From Coprococcus sp. (GTDB lineage: Bacteria; Bacillota; Clostridia; Lachnospirales; Lachnospiraceae): a DNA stretch of 10,835 nucleotides. Under the pieces are notes generated by a model. That model worked only from the letters and a program-made list of their open reading frames with translations, was not told where the DNA came from and did not search any database. The DNA lies in NCBI GenBank assembly GCA_016297325.1, contig JAEDGW010000086.1, forward strand, positions 1 through 10,835, in the 5' to 3' direction. The translations under genes were made by a program, and so were the position numbers. Below are positions 1 to 6,999 of the stretch, in pieces. Each line of letters begins with the position of its first letter. The stretch's first letter is position 1.

Positions 1-173
1 ACCACGCCCCTTGAGCTTCTGGAAAAGAGGGCAGTGCCAAGCTCTGCTTCAAGCTTGGATATTGATTTGCTGATGGCAGGCTGGCTGATGTAGAGCTGGT
101 TTGCAGCCTTGCTTATGTTGCCGGCTTTGGCAACTGTATGAAATATAACGTAATTGTTCAGATTACCGATCAT
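1..173 (-). CDS. LysR-type transcriptional regulator, N-terminal fragment cut by the window edge
   Basis: Read on the minus strand, an ATG at 173-171 opens 57 uninterrupted codons to the window edge. A GGAGG ribosome binding site (plus-strand CCTCC, 180-184) sits six bases upstream. The peptide begins MIGNLNNYVIFHTVAKAGNI and continues with the LysR winged helix-turn-helix pattern: SKAANQLYISQPAISKSISK at residues 21-40, then LEAELGTALFSRS. The SxAA...SQPAxS core with a following LExELG is diagnostic of the family. The effector-binding domain lies outside the window, so the ligand cannot be read. It is transcribed divergently from leuC with only 118 bases between start codons. LysR-family proteins typically control the divergent neighbour and themselves, so control of the leu-ilv operon is a reasonable inference. 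The family call is secure; the target is inferred. Confidence 0.93.
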   Translation of the reverse strand, partial: MIGNLNNYVIFHTVAKAGNISKAANQLYISQPAISKSISKLEAELGTALFSRSSRGV

Positions 174-191
174 AGCATTCCTCCAGGTTAT

Positions 192-201
192 AATAGCTAT
201 T
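192..201. promoter_or_regulatory. Ten-base palindrome, candidate LysR-type operator
   Basis: AATAGCTATT is perfectly self-complementary. Its centre lies about 52 bases upstream of the predicted leuC start of transcription and about 15 bases downstream of the predicted lysR start. That arrangement would suit activation of leuC together with autorepression of the LysR gene. It does not fit the classical odd-length T-N11-A box exactly, so assignment to the neighbouring regulator is inference. Confidence 0.35.
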
Positions 202-212
202 CTTTTTATATA

Positions 213-242
213 TTGTAATTATACCTAGATGAGTGATATTAT
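213..242 (+). promoter_or_regulatory. Predicted promoter of the leuC operon, extended -10 type
   Basis: TTGTAA (213-218) and TATTAT (237-242) are 18 bases apart. The -10 is preceded by TGA, giving an extended TGn-TATTAT element. Transcription would start near 249, leaving a leader of about 43 bases before the leuC ATG at 292, too short for an attenuator. The weak -35 match (four of six) fits a promoter that needs an activator such as a LysR protein. The promoter also shows that an in-frame ATG at 229 lies upstream of the -10 and cannot be the leuC start. Confidence 0.5.
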
Positions 243-245
243 CAA
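218..245 (-). promoter_or_regulatory. Predicted sigma-A promoter of the LysR-type gene
   Basis: On the minus strand, TTGATA (245-240, five of six matches to the -35 consensus) and a perfect TATAAT (223-218) are separated by 16 bases. Transcription would begin near 211, leaving a leader of about 37 bases with its GGAGG before the LysR start at 173. This promoter occupies almost the same DNA as the predicted leuC promoter on the other strand. It is a prediction from the consensus only. Confidence 0.6.
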
Positions 246-291
246 GAGTAAGAATTTGTATTTAGAAACAAATGATAGGAGGACTATACAT

Positions 292-1557
292 ATGGGTATG
301 ACCATGACTCAGAAGATTTTAGCTGCTCATGCAGGACTGCCATCAGTTGAAGCAGGACAGCTTATCGAGGCAGATTTGGATTTAGTATTAGGAAATGACG
401 TAACAACTCCAGTCGCAATTCATGAGATGGAGAAGTTTAACAAGAAGGAAGTATTTGACAAGAAGAAGATAGCACTTGTCATGGATCACTTCACACCGAA
501 CAAGGACATCAAGAGTGCAGAGCACTGTAAGTGTGTAAGACAGTTCTCAGCGGCAAATGAGATCGAGAATTATTTCGATGTCGGAGCAATGGGTATCGAG
601 CATGCGCTCCTTCCAGAGAAAGGACTTATCGTAGCAGGAGAGACATGTATCGGTGCAGACTCACATACATGTACATACGGAGCACTCGGAGCATTCTCAA
701 CAGGTGTCGGAAGTACAGATATGGCAGCAGGAATGGTGACAGGCAAGGCTTGGTTTAAGGTCCCATCAGCCATCAAGTTCAACATCGTTGGAGAGAAGGC
801 AAAGTGGATCAGTGGTAAGGATGTCATCCTTCACATCATCGGTATGATCGGCGTTGACGGAGCACTTTACAAGTCTATGGAGTTCGTTGGCGAGGGTATC
901 AAGAACCTTACTATGGACGACAGATTTACAATTGCAAACATGGCCATCGAGGCTGGTGCCAAGAACGGTATCTTCCCTGTAGATGAGCTTACAGAGGAGT
1001 ACATGAAGGAGCACAGCACAAAGTCATATACAAAGTATGAGGCAGACGAGGACGCCGTATATGATGCAGAGTATACCATCGACCTGTCACAGCTTAAGCC
1101 GACAGTTGCTTTCCCACATCTCCCAGAGAACACAAAGACTATCGATGAGGTTGGCGATATCAAGATCGATCAGGTAGTCATCGGTTCATGTACAAATGGA
1201 CGTATCTCAGATATGAGAATTGCGGCAGATATCATCAAGGGAAGAAAGGTTGCTGACGGTGTCAGAGTTATCGTCATCCCTGGAACACAGGATATCTACC
1301 TTCAGTGTATTGAGGAAGGTCTTATGACTATATTTGTCAAGGCTGGAGCAGTGGTTTCAACTCCTACATGCGGACCATGTCTTGGAGGACATATGGGCGT
1401 TATGGCAGCAGGAGAGAGAGCTGTATCAACAACCAACCGTAACTTCGTAGGACGTATGGGTCATGTAGACTCAGAGGTATATCTTGCCAGCCCTGCTGTC
1501 GCAGCAGCTTCAGCTATCACAGGTAAGATCAGCAGCCCGGACGAACTCGGCCTGTAA
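292..1557 (+). CDS. leuC: 3-isopropylmalate dehydratase, large subunit
   Basis: With LeuD this 421-residue subunit isomerises 2-isopropylmalate to 3-isopropylmalate, the second step of leucine synthesis, in the cytoplasm. It is an aconitase-family protein. The 4Fe-4S cluster ligands are visible as C300 in IGSCTNGR and C360 and C363 in TCGPCLGG. The NRNFVGRMG motif follows near the C-terminus. The length and the MGMTMTQKILAAHAG start match the short LeuC2/HacA group found in archaea and clostridia, rather than the ~466-residue E. coli form. I chose ATG 292 because AGGAGG lies at 277-282 with nine bases of spacing and because it begins at the conserved first residues. An in-frame ATG at 229 adds 21 unconserved residues, lacks a ribosome binding site and precedes the predicted promoter -10. 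It is the first gene of the operon, and leuD follows after 107 bases. Confidence 0.97.
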   Translation: MGMTMTQKILAAHAGLPSVEAGQLIEADLDLVLGNDVTTPVAIHEMEKFNKKEVFDKKKIALVMDHFTPNKDIKSAEHCKCVRQFSAANEIENYFDVGAMGIEHALLPEKGLIVAGETCIGADSHTCTYGALGAFSTGVGSTDMAAGMVTGKAWFKVPSAIKFNIVGEKAKWISGKDVILHIIGMIGVDGALYKSMEFVGEGIKNLTMDDRFTIANMAIEAGAKNGIFPVDELTEEYMKEHSTKSYTKYEADEDAVYDAEYTIDLSQLKPTVAFPHLPENTKTIDEVGDIKIDQVVIGSCTNGRISDMRIAADIIKGRKVADGVRVIVIPGTQDIYLQCIEEGLMTIFVKAGAVVSTPTCGPCLGGHMGVMAAGERAVSTTNRNFVGRMGHVDSEVYLASPAVAAASAITGKISSPDELGL

Positions 1558-1578
1558 TAAGGAATTCGTAGAGTATAA

Positions 1579-1642
1579 AGAAGTTTGTTAAGTATGCTAA
1601 AGAACCACCAAGCGTCCTGTTTGCATGATTTAGCAAACTTCT
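1579..1642 (+). promoter_or_regulatory. Bulged hairpin between leuC and leuD
   Basis: The right arm 1629-1642 (TTTAGCAAACTTCT) is fully complementary to the left arm 1579-1587 (AGAAGTTTG) plus 1597-1601 (CTAAA). This gives a 14-pair stem with a 9-base left bulge and a 27-base loop. No T-run follows, so it is not an intrinsic terminator. It ends nine bases before the leuD ribosome binding site. It could protect or process the mRNA, or set the LeuC:LeuD ratio; the role is inferred. A short ORF (1594-1668) runs through the loop and overlaps the leuD start as ATGA, but has no clear ribosome binding site. Confidence 0.5.
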
Positions 1643-1664
1643 GTAGAGATAAAGGAGATAGAGT

Positions 1665-2153
1665 ATGAAAGCACATGGAACAGTACACAAATATGGTGAC
1701 AACGTAGATACAGATGTAATCATCCCTGCAAGATACCTGAATTCATCAGATCCTGCGGAGCTTGCAAAGAGCTGTATGGAGGATATAGACAAGGATTTCG
1801 TCAAGCGCGTAAAGCCTGGCGACATCATGGTGGCAAGAAAGAACTTCGGCTGTGGATCATCAAGAGAGCACGCACCTATAGCAATCAAGGCTTCAGGAAT
1901 AAGCTGCGTAATCGCAGAGACATTTGCCAGAATCTTCTATAGGAATGCCATCAACATCGGACTTCCTATCATCGAGTGCCCTGAGGCAGCAGAGGCTATC
2001 CAGGCAGGAGACGATGTGGAGATCGATTTCGACAGTGGTATGATCTATGACAGAACTAGAGGAACAGAGTTCAAGGGACAGGCATTCCCTCCGTTCATGC
2101 AGGAGATCATCAAGAGTGAGGGACTCATCAACTATATTAATAGCAAGAATTAA
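1665..2153 (+). CDS. leuD: 3-isopropylmalate dehydratase, small subunit
   Basis: This is the 162-residue swivel-domain partner of LeuC in isopropylmalate isomerase. Recognisable motifs are YGDNVDTDVIIPARYL at residues 10-24, and NFGCGSSREHAP at 60-71, the conserved substrate-binding loop of LeuD and aconitase swivel domains. ETFARIFYRNAINIGLP follows. The length matches the short LeuD2 group that pairs with 420-residue LeuC proteins; the E. coli protein is about 200 residues. AAAGGAG at 1651-1657 is well spaced from the ATG. The 107-base gap from leuC contains a stem-loop, and only 37 bases separate it from leuB, so co-transcription is likely. Some archaeal homologues of this group work on related substrates such as citramalate or homoaconitate, but the leuB neighbour argues for leucine synthesis. 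Confidence 0.96.
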   Translation: MKAHGTVHKYGDNVDTDVIIPARYLNSSDPAELAKSCMEDIDKDFVKRVKPGDIMVARKNFGCGSSREHAPIAIKASGISCVIAETFARIFYRNAINIGLPIIECPEAAEAIQAGDDVEIDFDSGMIYDRTRGTEFKGQAFPPFMQEIIKSEGLINYINSKN

Positions 2154-2190
2154 TGACAAAGGGTTACATTTAGAAAGAAGGAATAAGAAA

Positions 2191-3273
2191 ATGCAGTGTA
2201 ATTTAGCCGTAATAAAAGGCGACGGTATCGGCCCTGAGGTAGTCACAGAGGCTATGAAGGTCCTCGATACAGTAGGTAAAAAGTTTGGACATACATTTGA
2301 TTATGAGCAGATACTCATGGGTGGATGTTCCATAGATGCAACAGGTGTACCACTCACGGACGAGGCGGTGGCAGTTGCAAAGTCAAAGGATGCTGTTCTC
2401 CTCGGCTCGATCGGAGGAAATACATCCACATCACCATGGTATAAGCTTCCTCCAAATCTCCGCCCGGAGGCAGGACTTCTGAAGATCAGAAAGGAGCTTG
2501 GCCTCTTCGCAAACCTTCGTCCTGCAAATCTCTATGATGAGCTGAAGGAGGCTTGCCCTCTTAAGGCAGAGATCGCAGAGCGCGGATTTGACATGATGAT
2601 GATGAGAGAGCTCACCGGTGGTCTCTACTTCGGCGAGAGACACACAGAGGAGGTTGACGGAGTTATGACAGCCGTTGATACCCTCACATACAATGAGAAC
2701 GAGATCAGAAGAATAGCCATCAAGGCATTTGACATAGCTATGAAGAGAAGAAAGAAAGTCACATCCGTAGACAAGGCAAATGTACTTGATTCTTCAAGAC
2801 TTTGGAGAAAGGTCGTTGAGGAAGTGGCAAAGGATTATCCTGAGGTTGAGCTTGAGCACATGCTCGTAGACAACTGTGCAATGCAGCTTGTAAAGGATCC
2901 TGCTCAGTTTGATGTGGTCCTCACAGAGAACATGTTCGGCGATATCCTCTCAGACGAGGCATCGATGATCTCAGGTTCTATAGGAATGCTTTCATCGGCA
3001 TCACTTAACGAGACAAAGTTTGGTATGTATGAGCCATCAGGCGGATCAGCACCTGACATAGCAGGTCAGAACAAGGCAAATCCTATTGCGACAATTTTGT
3101 CAGCGGCAATGATGCTCAGATACACATTTGACCTTGACAAAGAGGCAGATGCGGTTGAGAACGCTGTAAAGCAGGTTCTCAAGGACGGATACAGAACAAT
3201 AGATATCCACTCAGACGGAACACAGCTTGTAAGCTGTTCCGAGATGGGTGATCTTATCTGCGAGAGAATATAG
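2191..3273 (+). CDS. leuB: 3-isopropylmalate dehydrogenase
   Basis: It oxidatively decarboxylates 3-isopropylmalate to 2-ketoisocaproate using NAD+, the third leucine-specific step. The protein has 360 residues, usual for the family. Substrate-binding positions known from the Thermus enzyme can be matched: R100 and R110 in LRK/NLRP-like segments (KIRKELGLFANLRP), R139 in RELTGG, Y146, K195 in VDKANVL, D227 in VDN, and the metal-binding D251 and D255 in FGDILSDEAS. The usual YEPVHGSAPDIAG nucleotide loop reads YEPSGGSAPDIAG (280-292). The start ATG 2191 has AAGGAA about seven bases upstream and gives the standard MQCNLAVIKGDGIGPE beginning. The open frame extends to 2047, inside leuD, but those extra residues are not LeuB-like. 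ilvD follows after 27 bases. Confidence 0.97.
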   Translation: MQCNLAVIKGDGIGPEVVTEAMKVLDTVGKKFGHTFDYEQILMGGCSIDATGVPLTDEAVAVAKSKDAVLLGSIGGNTSTSPWYKLPPNLRPEAGLLKIRKELGLFANLRPANLYDELKEACPLKAEIAERGFDMMMMRELTGGLYFGERHTEEVDGVMTAVDTLTYNENEIRRIAIKAFDIAMKRRKKVTSVDKANVLDSSRLWRKVVEEVAKDYPEVELEHMLVDNCAMQLVKDPAQFDVVLTENMFGDILSDEASMISGSIGMLSSASLNETKFGMYEPSGGSAPDIAGQNKANPIATILSAAMMLRYTFDLDKEADAVENAVKQVLKDGYRTIDIHSDGTQLVSCSEMGDLICERI

Positions 3274-3300
3274 AAATAACCATTATTGGAGGAGAATAAG

Positions 3301-4974
3301 ATGAAGAGTGATAATGTAAGGGTTGGAATGCAGCAGGCGCCACACAGATCTCTGTTCAACGCACTGGGCATGACAAAGGAAGAGATGGAGAGACCATTAG
3401 TAGGTATCGTATGTTCATACAATGAGATAGTTCCAGGCCACATGAACCTGGATAAGATAGCACAGGCAGTAAAGATGGGAGTTGCCATGGCAGGTGGTAC
3501 ACCTGTTATGTTCCCGGCTATCGCTGTGTGTGATGGTATAGCAATGGGACACATCGGAATGAAGTATTCACTGGTTACAAGAGATCTGATCGCAGACTCA
3601 ACAGAGGCTATGGCTATAGCTCATCAGTTTGACGCACTGGTTATGATCCCTAACTGTGACAAGAACGTTCCTGGACTTCTCATGGCAGCAGCCAGAGTAA
3701 ATGTTCCAACAGTATTTGTATCTGGCGGTCCTATGCTTGCCGGACACGTAAAGGGAAATAAGACAAGTCTTTCAAGCATGTTCGAGGCTGTCGGTTCATA
3801 CGCAGCTGGAACCATGACAGAGGATGACGTATATGAGTATGAGTGCAAGACATGTCCTACATGCGGATCATGTTCAGGTATGTACACAGCAAATTCTATG
3901 AACTGTCTGACAGAGGCTCTTGGAATGGGACTTCCAGGAAATGGAACTATTCCAGCCGTTTATTCAGAGAGACTTAAGCTTGCAAAGCATGCAGGTATGG
4001 CAGTTATGGATATGTACAGAAAGGGCATCAAGCCTAGAGACATCATCACAAAGGAGTCCATCATCAACGCTCTTACAGTTGATATGGCACTTGGATGTTC
4101 AACCAACTCCATGCTCCACCTTCCAGCCATCGCACATGAGATCGGCTTCGACTTCGATATCTCATTTGCAAATGAGATCAGCGCAAAGACACCTAACCTG
4201 TGTCACCTTGCTCCTGCAGGCCACACATACATGGAGGATCTCAATGAGGCCGGTGGTGTGTATGCGGTTATCAAGCAGCTTGCAGATGCAGGACTCATCA
4301 ACAAGGACTGCATGACAGTTACAGGTAAGACAATAGGTGAGGCTGTTGCAGGCAGTGTCAACAAGAATCCAGAGGTCATCAGACCTATGGACAATCCATA
4401 TTCAGTTACAGGTGGTCTGGCTGTATTAAAGGGTAACCTTGCACCGGACGGCTCTGTAGTAAAGCGTTCAGCAGTTGTACCTGAGATGCTGGCTCACAAG
4501 GGCCCTGCAAGGGTATTTGACTGTGAGGAGGACGCAATCGCAGCTATCAAGGGCGGCAAGATCGTAGAGGGTGACGTGGTAGTCATCAGATACGAGGGAC
4601 CAAAGGGCGGCCCTGGTATGAGAGAGATGCTCAATCCTACATCAGCAATCGCAGGTATGGGACTTGGTTCATCAGTTGCCCTTATCACAGACGGAAGATT
4701 CTCAGGAGCAAGCCGTGGAGCATCCATCGGACATGTATCACCTGAGGCTGCAGTGGGCGGACCTATCGCACTTGTTGAGGAAGGCGATATGATCGAGATC
4801 GATATCAACAACCTCAGCATCAAGCTCGATGTCTCAGACGAGGAGCTCGCAAAGAGAAAGGCTGCATGGACACCAAGAGAGCCAAGGGTTACAACAGGCT
4901 ACCTTGCAAGATACGCAGCTATGGTTACATCGGGCAACAGAGGCGCTGTGCTTGAGGTGCCAAAGAATAACTAA
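3301..4974 (+). CDS. ilvD: Dihydroxyacid dehydratase, predicted 4Fe-4S type
   Basis: It dehydrates 2,3-dihydroxyisovalerate and 2,3-dihydroxy-3-methylvalerate to the keto acids that precede valine, leucine and isoleucine. The protein has 557 residues, typical of IlvD/Edd. Motifs include PNCDKNVPG (C119; D120 and K121 are metal-site residues, the lysine being carbamylated in studied enzymes), CPTCGSCSGMYTANSMNCL (cluster ligand most likely C191), and DGRFSGASRG near the C-terminus with the catalytic serine. The first cluster position reads VPGHMN (P45-G46-H47) with glycine, as in the E. coli 4Fe-4S enzyme; 2Fe-2S enzymes have a cysteine there. I predict an oxygen-sensitive enzyme, fitting an anaerobe. 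ATG 3301 follows GGAGGAG (3288-3294) by six bases. A TTG at 3286 overlaps that ribosome binding site and is rejected as the start. Confidence 0.97.
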   Translation: MKSDNVRVGMQQAPHRSLFNALGMTKEEMERPLVGIVCSYNEIVPGHMNLDKIAQAVKMGVAMAGGTPVMFPAIAVCDGIAMGHIGMKYSLVTRDLIADSTEAMAIAHQFDALVMIPNCDKNVPGLLMAAARVNVPTVFVSGGPMLAGHVKGNKTSLSSMFEAVGSYAAGTMTEDDVYEYECKTCPTCGSCSGMYTANSMNCLTEALGMGLPGNGTIPAVYSERLKLAKHAGMAVMDMYRKGIKPRDIITKESIINALTVDMALGCSTNSMLHLPAIAHEIGFDFDISFANEISAKTPNLCHLAPAGHTYMEDLNEAGGVYAVIKQLADAGLINKDCMTVTGKTIGEAVAGSVNKNPEVIRPMDNPYSVTGGLAVLKGNLAPDGSVVKRSAVVPEMLAHKGPARVFDCEEDAIAAIKGGKIVEGDVVVIRYEGPKGGPGMREMLNPTSAIAGMGLGSSVALITDGRFSGASRGASIGHVSPEAAVGGPIALVEEGDMIEIDINNLSIKLDVSDEELAKRKAAWTPREPRVTTGYLARYAAMVTSGNRGAVLEVPKNN

Positions 4975-5000
4975 AAAATGATAAGAGCCCAAGGGGGTTC

Positions 5001-5061
5001 GGCAATATACAATTTAAGGGAGGTGATACCCTGTCTATATTTTGAATAGCAGGGTATTGCC
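5001..5061 (+). promoter_or_regulatory. Hairpin with competing pairing in the ilvD-ilvB gap
   Basis: In RNA, 5022-5033 (GGTGATACCCTG) pairs over all 12 positions with 5050-5061 (CAGGGTATTGCC), using two G-U pairs. CTAT 5035-5038 and ATAG 5046-5049 extend the stem past one bulged T. The left side overlaps GGAGGTGAT (5019-5027), a full match to the anti-Shine-Dalgarno end of 16S rRNA, yet no start codon follows at normal spacing. GGCAATA at 5001-5007 is also perfectly complementary to 5055-5061 and could compete with the left arm. No T-run follows, so termination is unlikely. ilvB uses its own AAGGAG at 5071-5076. A role in ilvB translation or mRNA stability is inferred. Confidence 0.5.
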
Positions 5062-5084
5062 ATAGTAGAAAAGGAGAAAGTAAG

Positions 5085-6758
5085 ATGTCAAAGATATCAG
5101 GTTCTGAAATTGTTATAGAGTGCCTTAAAGAACAGGGCGTTGACACCGTGTTCGGTTATCCAGGAGGAACTATCCTCAACGTATACGATGCCCTCTACAA
5201 GCACCAGGATGAGATCAACCATGTGCTCACATCACATGAGCAGGGCGCTGCCCATGCGGCAGATGGATACGCCAGAGCTACAGGCAAGGTCGGAGTATGT
5301 ATGGCCACATCAGGTCCGGGTGCCACTAACCTTGTAACAGGTATAGCAACTGCATACATGGATTCTATTCCTGTTGTAGCTATAACAGCAAACGTAGGCG
5401 TAAATATGCTCGGTAAGGACAGCTTTCAGGAGGTAGACATTGCAGGAGTTGTTATGCCTATCACCAAGCACAGCTTCATCGTGAAGCACATAGATGATCT
5501 TGCACCGACCATCAGACGTGCATTCAAGATCGCAAAGAGCGGAAGACCTGGCCCAGTGCTTGTGGATATAACAAAGGATGTAACCGCAGCGGAGACAGAG
5601 TATATACCAGAGACACCGGAAGTCATCGAGAGAAAGACAGACACAATCCGCGAGGAGGATGTGAACAAGGTTCTTGAGATGATCAAGGTTTCAAGAAGAC
5701 CATTTATCATGGCGGGCGGCGGATGCATCATCTCTGACGCGTCAGCAGAGCTTGCAGAATTTGCAGATAAAGTGGATGCACCTGTGTGCGATACACTTAT
5801 GGGTAAAGGTGCATTTGATGGAAGAAGCGAGAGATATACAGGCATGATCGGTATGCACGGAACCAAGGTGTCAAACCTCGGAGTGTCAAGGGCAGACCTT
5901 GTGATCGTTGTTGGTGCCAGATTCTCAGACCGAGTTATCGGAAACGCATCTAAGTTTGCGCCAAATGCAAAGATCATACATATAGATATAGATGCTGCTG
6001 AGATAGACAAGAACATCCCTACAAATGCCAGCATAGTTGGCGATGCAAAGGAGGTTCTGAAGATTCTCAACAGCAAGCTTGCAGCACAGTCAAACAAGAC
6101 ATGGATGTCTGAGATTGAAGATCTCAAGAAGCAGAATCCTGACGTGTACAGCTTTGACACACTGAACGGACCTGCAGCTATCAAGAAGATCTACGAGCTT
6201 ACAGAGGGTGATGCGATCATCACAACAGATGTCGGACAGCATCAGATGTGGGCAGCTCAGAACTATACATTCAAGGAGCCTAGGACATTTCTGTCATCAG
6301 GCGGACTTGGAACCATGGGTTACGGTGTTGGCGCTGCTATCGGTGCAAAGTATGGCAGACCTGACAAGGCAGTTATCAACATAGCCGGGGACGGATGTTT
6401 CAGAATGAATCTGAACGAGATAGCAACAGCGGCAAGATACAACGTGCCTATCATCCAGGTAGTTTTGAACAACCATGTACTTGGAATGGTAAGACAGTGG
6501 CAGACACTGTTCTATGACCACAGATATTCCAACACCGTGCTTGACGATTCGGTAGATTTCGTCAAGGTAGCAGAGGGACTTGGTGCCATGGGAATCAGAG
6601 CCAACACACTTGATGAGTTTGAGGCAGCAATGAAGACAGCCCTGACAGCAGGCAGACCTGTGGTAATAGATGTAACAATAGCGGGAGACGACAAGGTATG
6701 GCCAATGGTAGCTCCGGGAGCAGCCATCGACACCTGTTTCTCAGAGGACGATATGTAA
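5085..6758 (+). CDS. ilvB: Acetolactate synthase (AHAS), large catalytic subunit
   Basis: A ThDP- and FAD-dependent enzyme that condenses two pyruvates to acetolactate, or pyruvate with 2-ketobutyrate to acetohydroxybutyrate, the first common branched-chain step. The 557 residues show the usual three-domain order: N-terminal Pyr domain with GYPGGTILNVYDAL and the ThDP-activating E52 in SHEQGAAH; central domain with VGARFSDRVIG; C-terminal PP domain with the metal-binding GDG (435-437) and N462-N463. W472 in GMVRQWQ corresponds to the residue that favours 2-ketobutyrate in studied AHAS enzymes, supporting a biosynthetic rather than catabolic (AlsS-type) role. ATG 5085 has AAGGAG at 5071-5076. 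It is the last gene before the terminator at 6781. No small regulatory subunit (ilvN/ilvH) and no ilvC follow, so those genes must lie elsewhere. Confidence 0.96.
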   Translation: MSKISGSEIVIECLKEQGVDTVFGYPGGTILNVYDALYKHQDEINHVLTSHEQGAAHAADGYARATGKVGVCMATSGPGATNLVTGIATAYMDSIPVVAITANVGVNMLGKDSFQEVDIAGVVMPITKHSFIVKHIDDLAPTIRRAFKIAKSGRPGPVLVDITKDVTAAETEYIPETPEVIERKTDTIREEDVNKVLEMIKVSRRPFIMAGGGCIISDASAELAEFADKVDAPVCDTLMGKGAFDGRSERYTGMIGMHGTKVSNLGVSRADLVIVVGARFSDRVIGNASKFAPNAKIIHIDIDAAEIDKNIPTNASIVGDAKEVLKILNSKLAAQSNKTWMSEIEDLKKQNPDVYSFDTLNGPAAIKKIYELTEGDAIITTDVGQHQMWAAQNYTFKEPRTFLSSGGLGTMGYGVGAAIGAKYGRPDKAVINIAGDGCFRMNLNEIATAARYNVPIIQVVLNNHVLGMVRQWQTLFYDHRYSNTVLDDSVDFVKVAEGLGAMGIRANTLDEFEAAMKTALTAGRPVVIDVTIAGDDKVWPMVAPGAAIDTCFSEDDM

Positions 6759-6780
6759 TATATACGCCGACACAAGATGA

Positions 6781-6836
6781 AAAGGCACCATATTTGTGTG
6801 CATACATACATAAATATGGTGTCTTTATATATAATC
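6781..6836 (+). terminator. Intrinsic terminator of the leu-ilv operon
   Basis: Arms 6781-6795 (AAAGGCACCATATTT) and 6812-6826 (AAATATGGTGTCTTT) pair over 15 positions with one G-U. Five further pairs (6796-6800 with 6807-6811) close a six-base loop CATACA, giving a stem of about 20 pairs. TCTTTATATATAAT follows, a rather weak T-tract. The A-run on the left arm mirrors the T-run on the right, so it may also work from the other strand. It begins 22 bases after the ilvB stop, as expected for an operon end. Confidence 0.8.
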
Positions 6837-6841
6837 CCCAC

Positions 6842-6870
6842 TTGCCGACAAGTGAAAAGAGTGCTATAGT
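6842..6870 (+). promoter_or_regulatory. Predicted promoter of the serC leader, extended -10
   Basis: TTGCCG (6842-6847) and TATAGT (6865-6870) are 17 bases apart, and the -10 is preceded by TGC, giving TGCTATAGT. It lies immediately after the operon terminator. Transcription would start near 6877, leaving a leader of about 405 bases ahead of serC. I found no better promoter closer to serC, though this is consensus matching only. Confidence 0.55.
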
Positions 6871-6895
6871 ACAGGGATATAAGCGATAATGAAGT

Positions 6896-6906
6896 TAAAT
6901 TGCTTG
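6896..6906 (+). repeat. Direct repeat A, first copy (second at 7076-7086)
   Basis: TAAATTGCTTG occurs here and again at 7076-7086, 180 bases apart. The second copy overlaps the left end of the long palindrome. In the first copy GCTTG could also pair with CAAGC at 6944-6948. Eleven bases in AT-rich DNA is near the level of chance, so the meaning is uncertain. Confidence 0.4.
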
Positions 6907-6999
6907 ATAATATAAGATTTTAGTAAGAATAACTTGCTAATCGCAAGCGGGATATACCAAAAGAACAAAGATAAGTCAGAATTTTCATATAAATGGGAA

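Noticed and set aside
229..291. Upstream ATG for LeuC
   Set aside because: It has no ribosome binding site, adds unconserved residues, and lies upstream of the predicted -10. ATG 292 follows AGGAGG.
2047..2190. N-terminal extension of LeuB overlapping leuD
   Set aside because: The added residues are a shifted reading of leuD. LeuB homology starts at 2191, behind AAGGAA.
4978..5049. Leader peptide gene before ilvB
   Set aside because: It has no ribosome binding site, no run of consecutive Ile/Leu/Val codons, and no terminator to attenuate. It is kept only as part of a hairpin finding.
5426..6184. Long minus-strand ORF (252 codons) opposite ilvB
   Set aside because: It is a mirror of ilvB codon usage, rich in Ser/Ala/Thr with no domain or ribosome binding site. 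The plus-strand frame is a clear AHAS.
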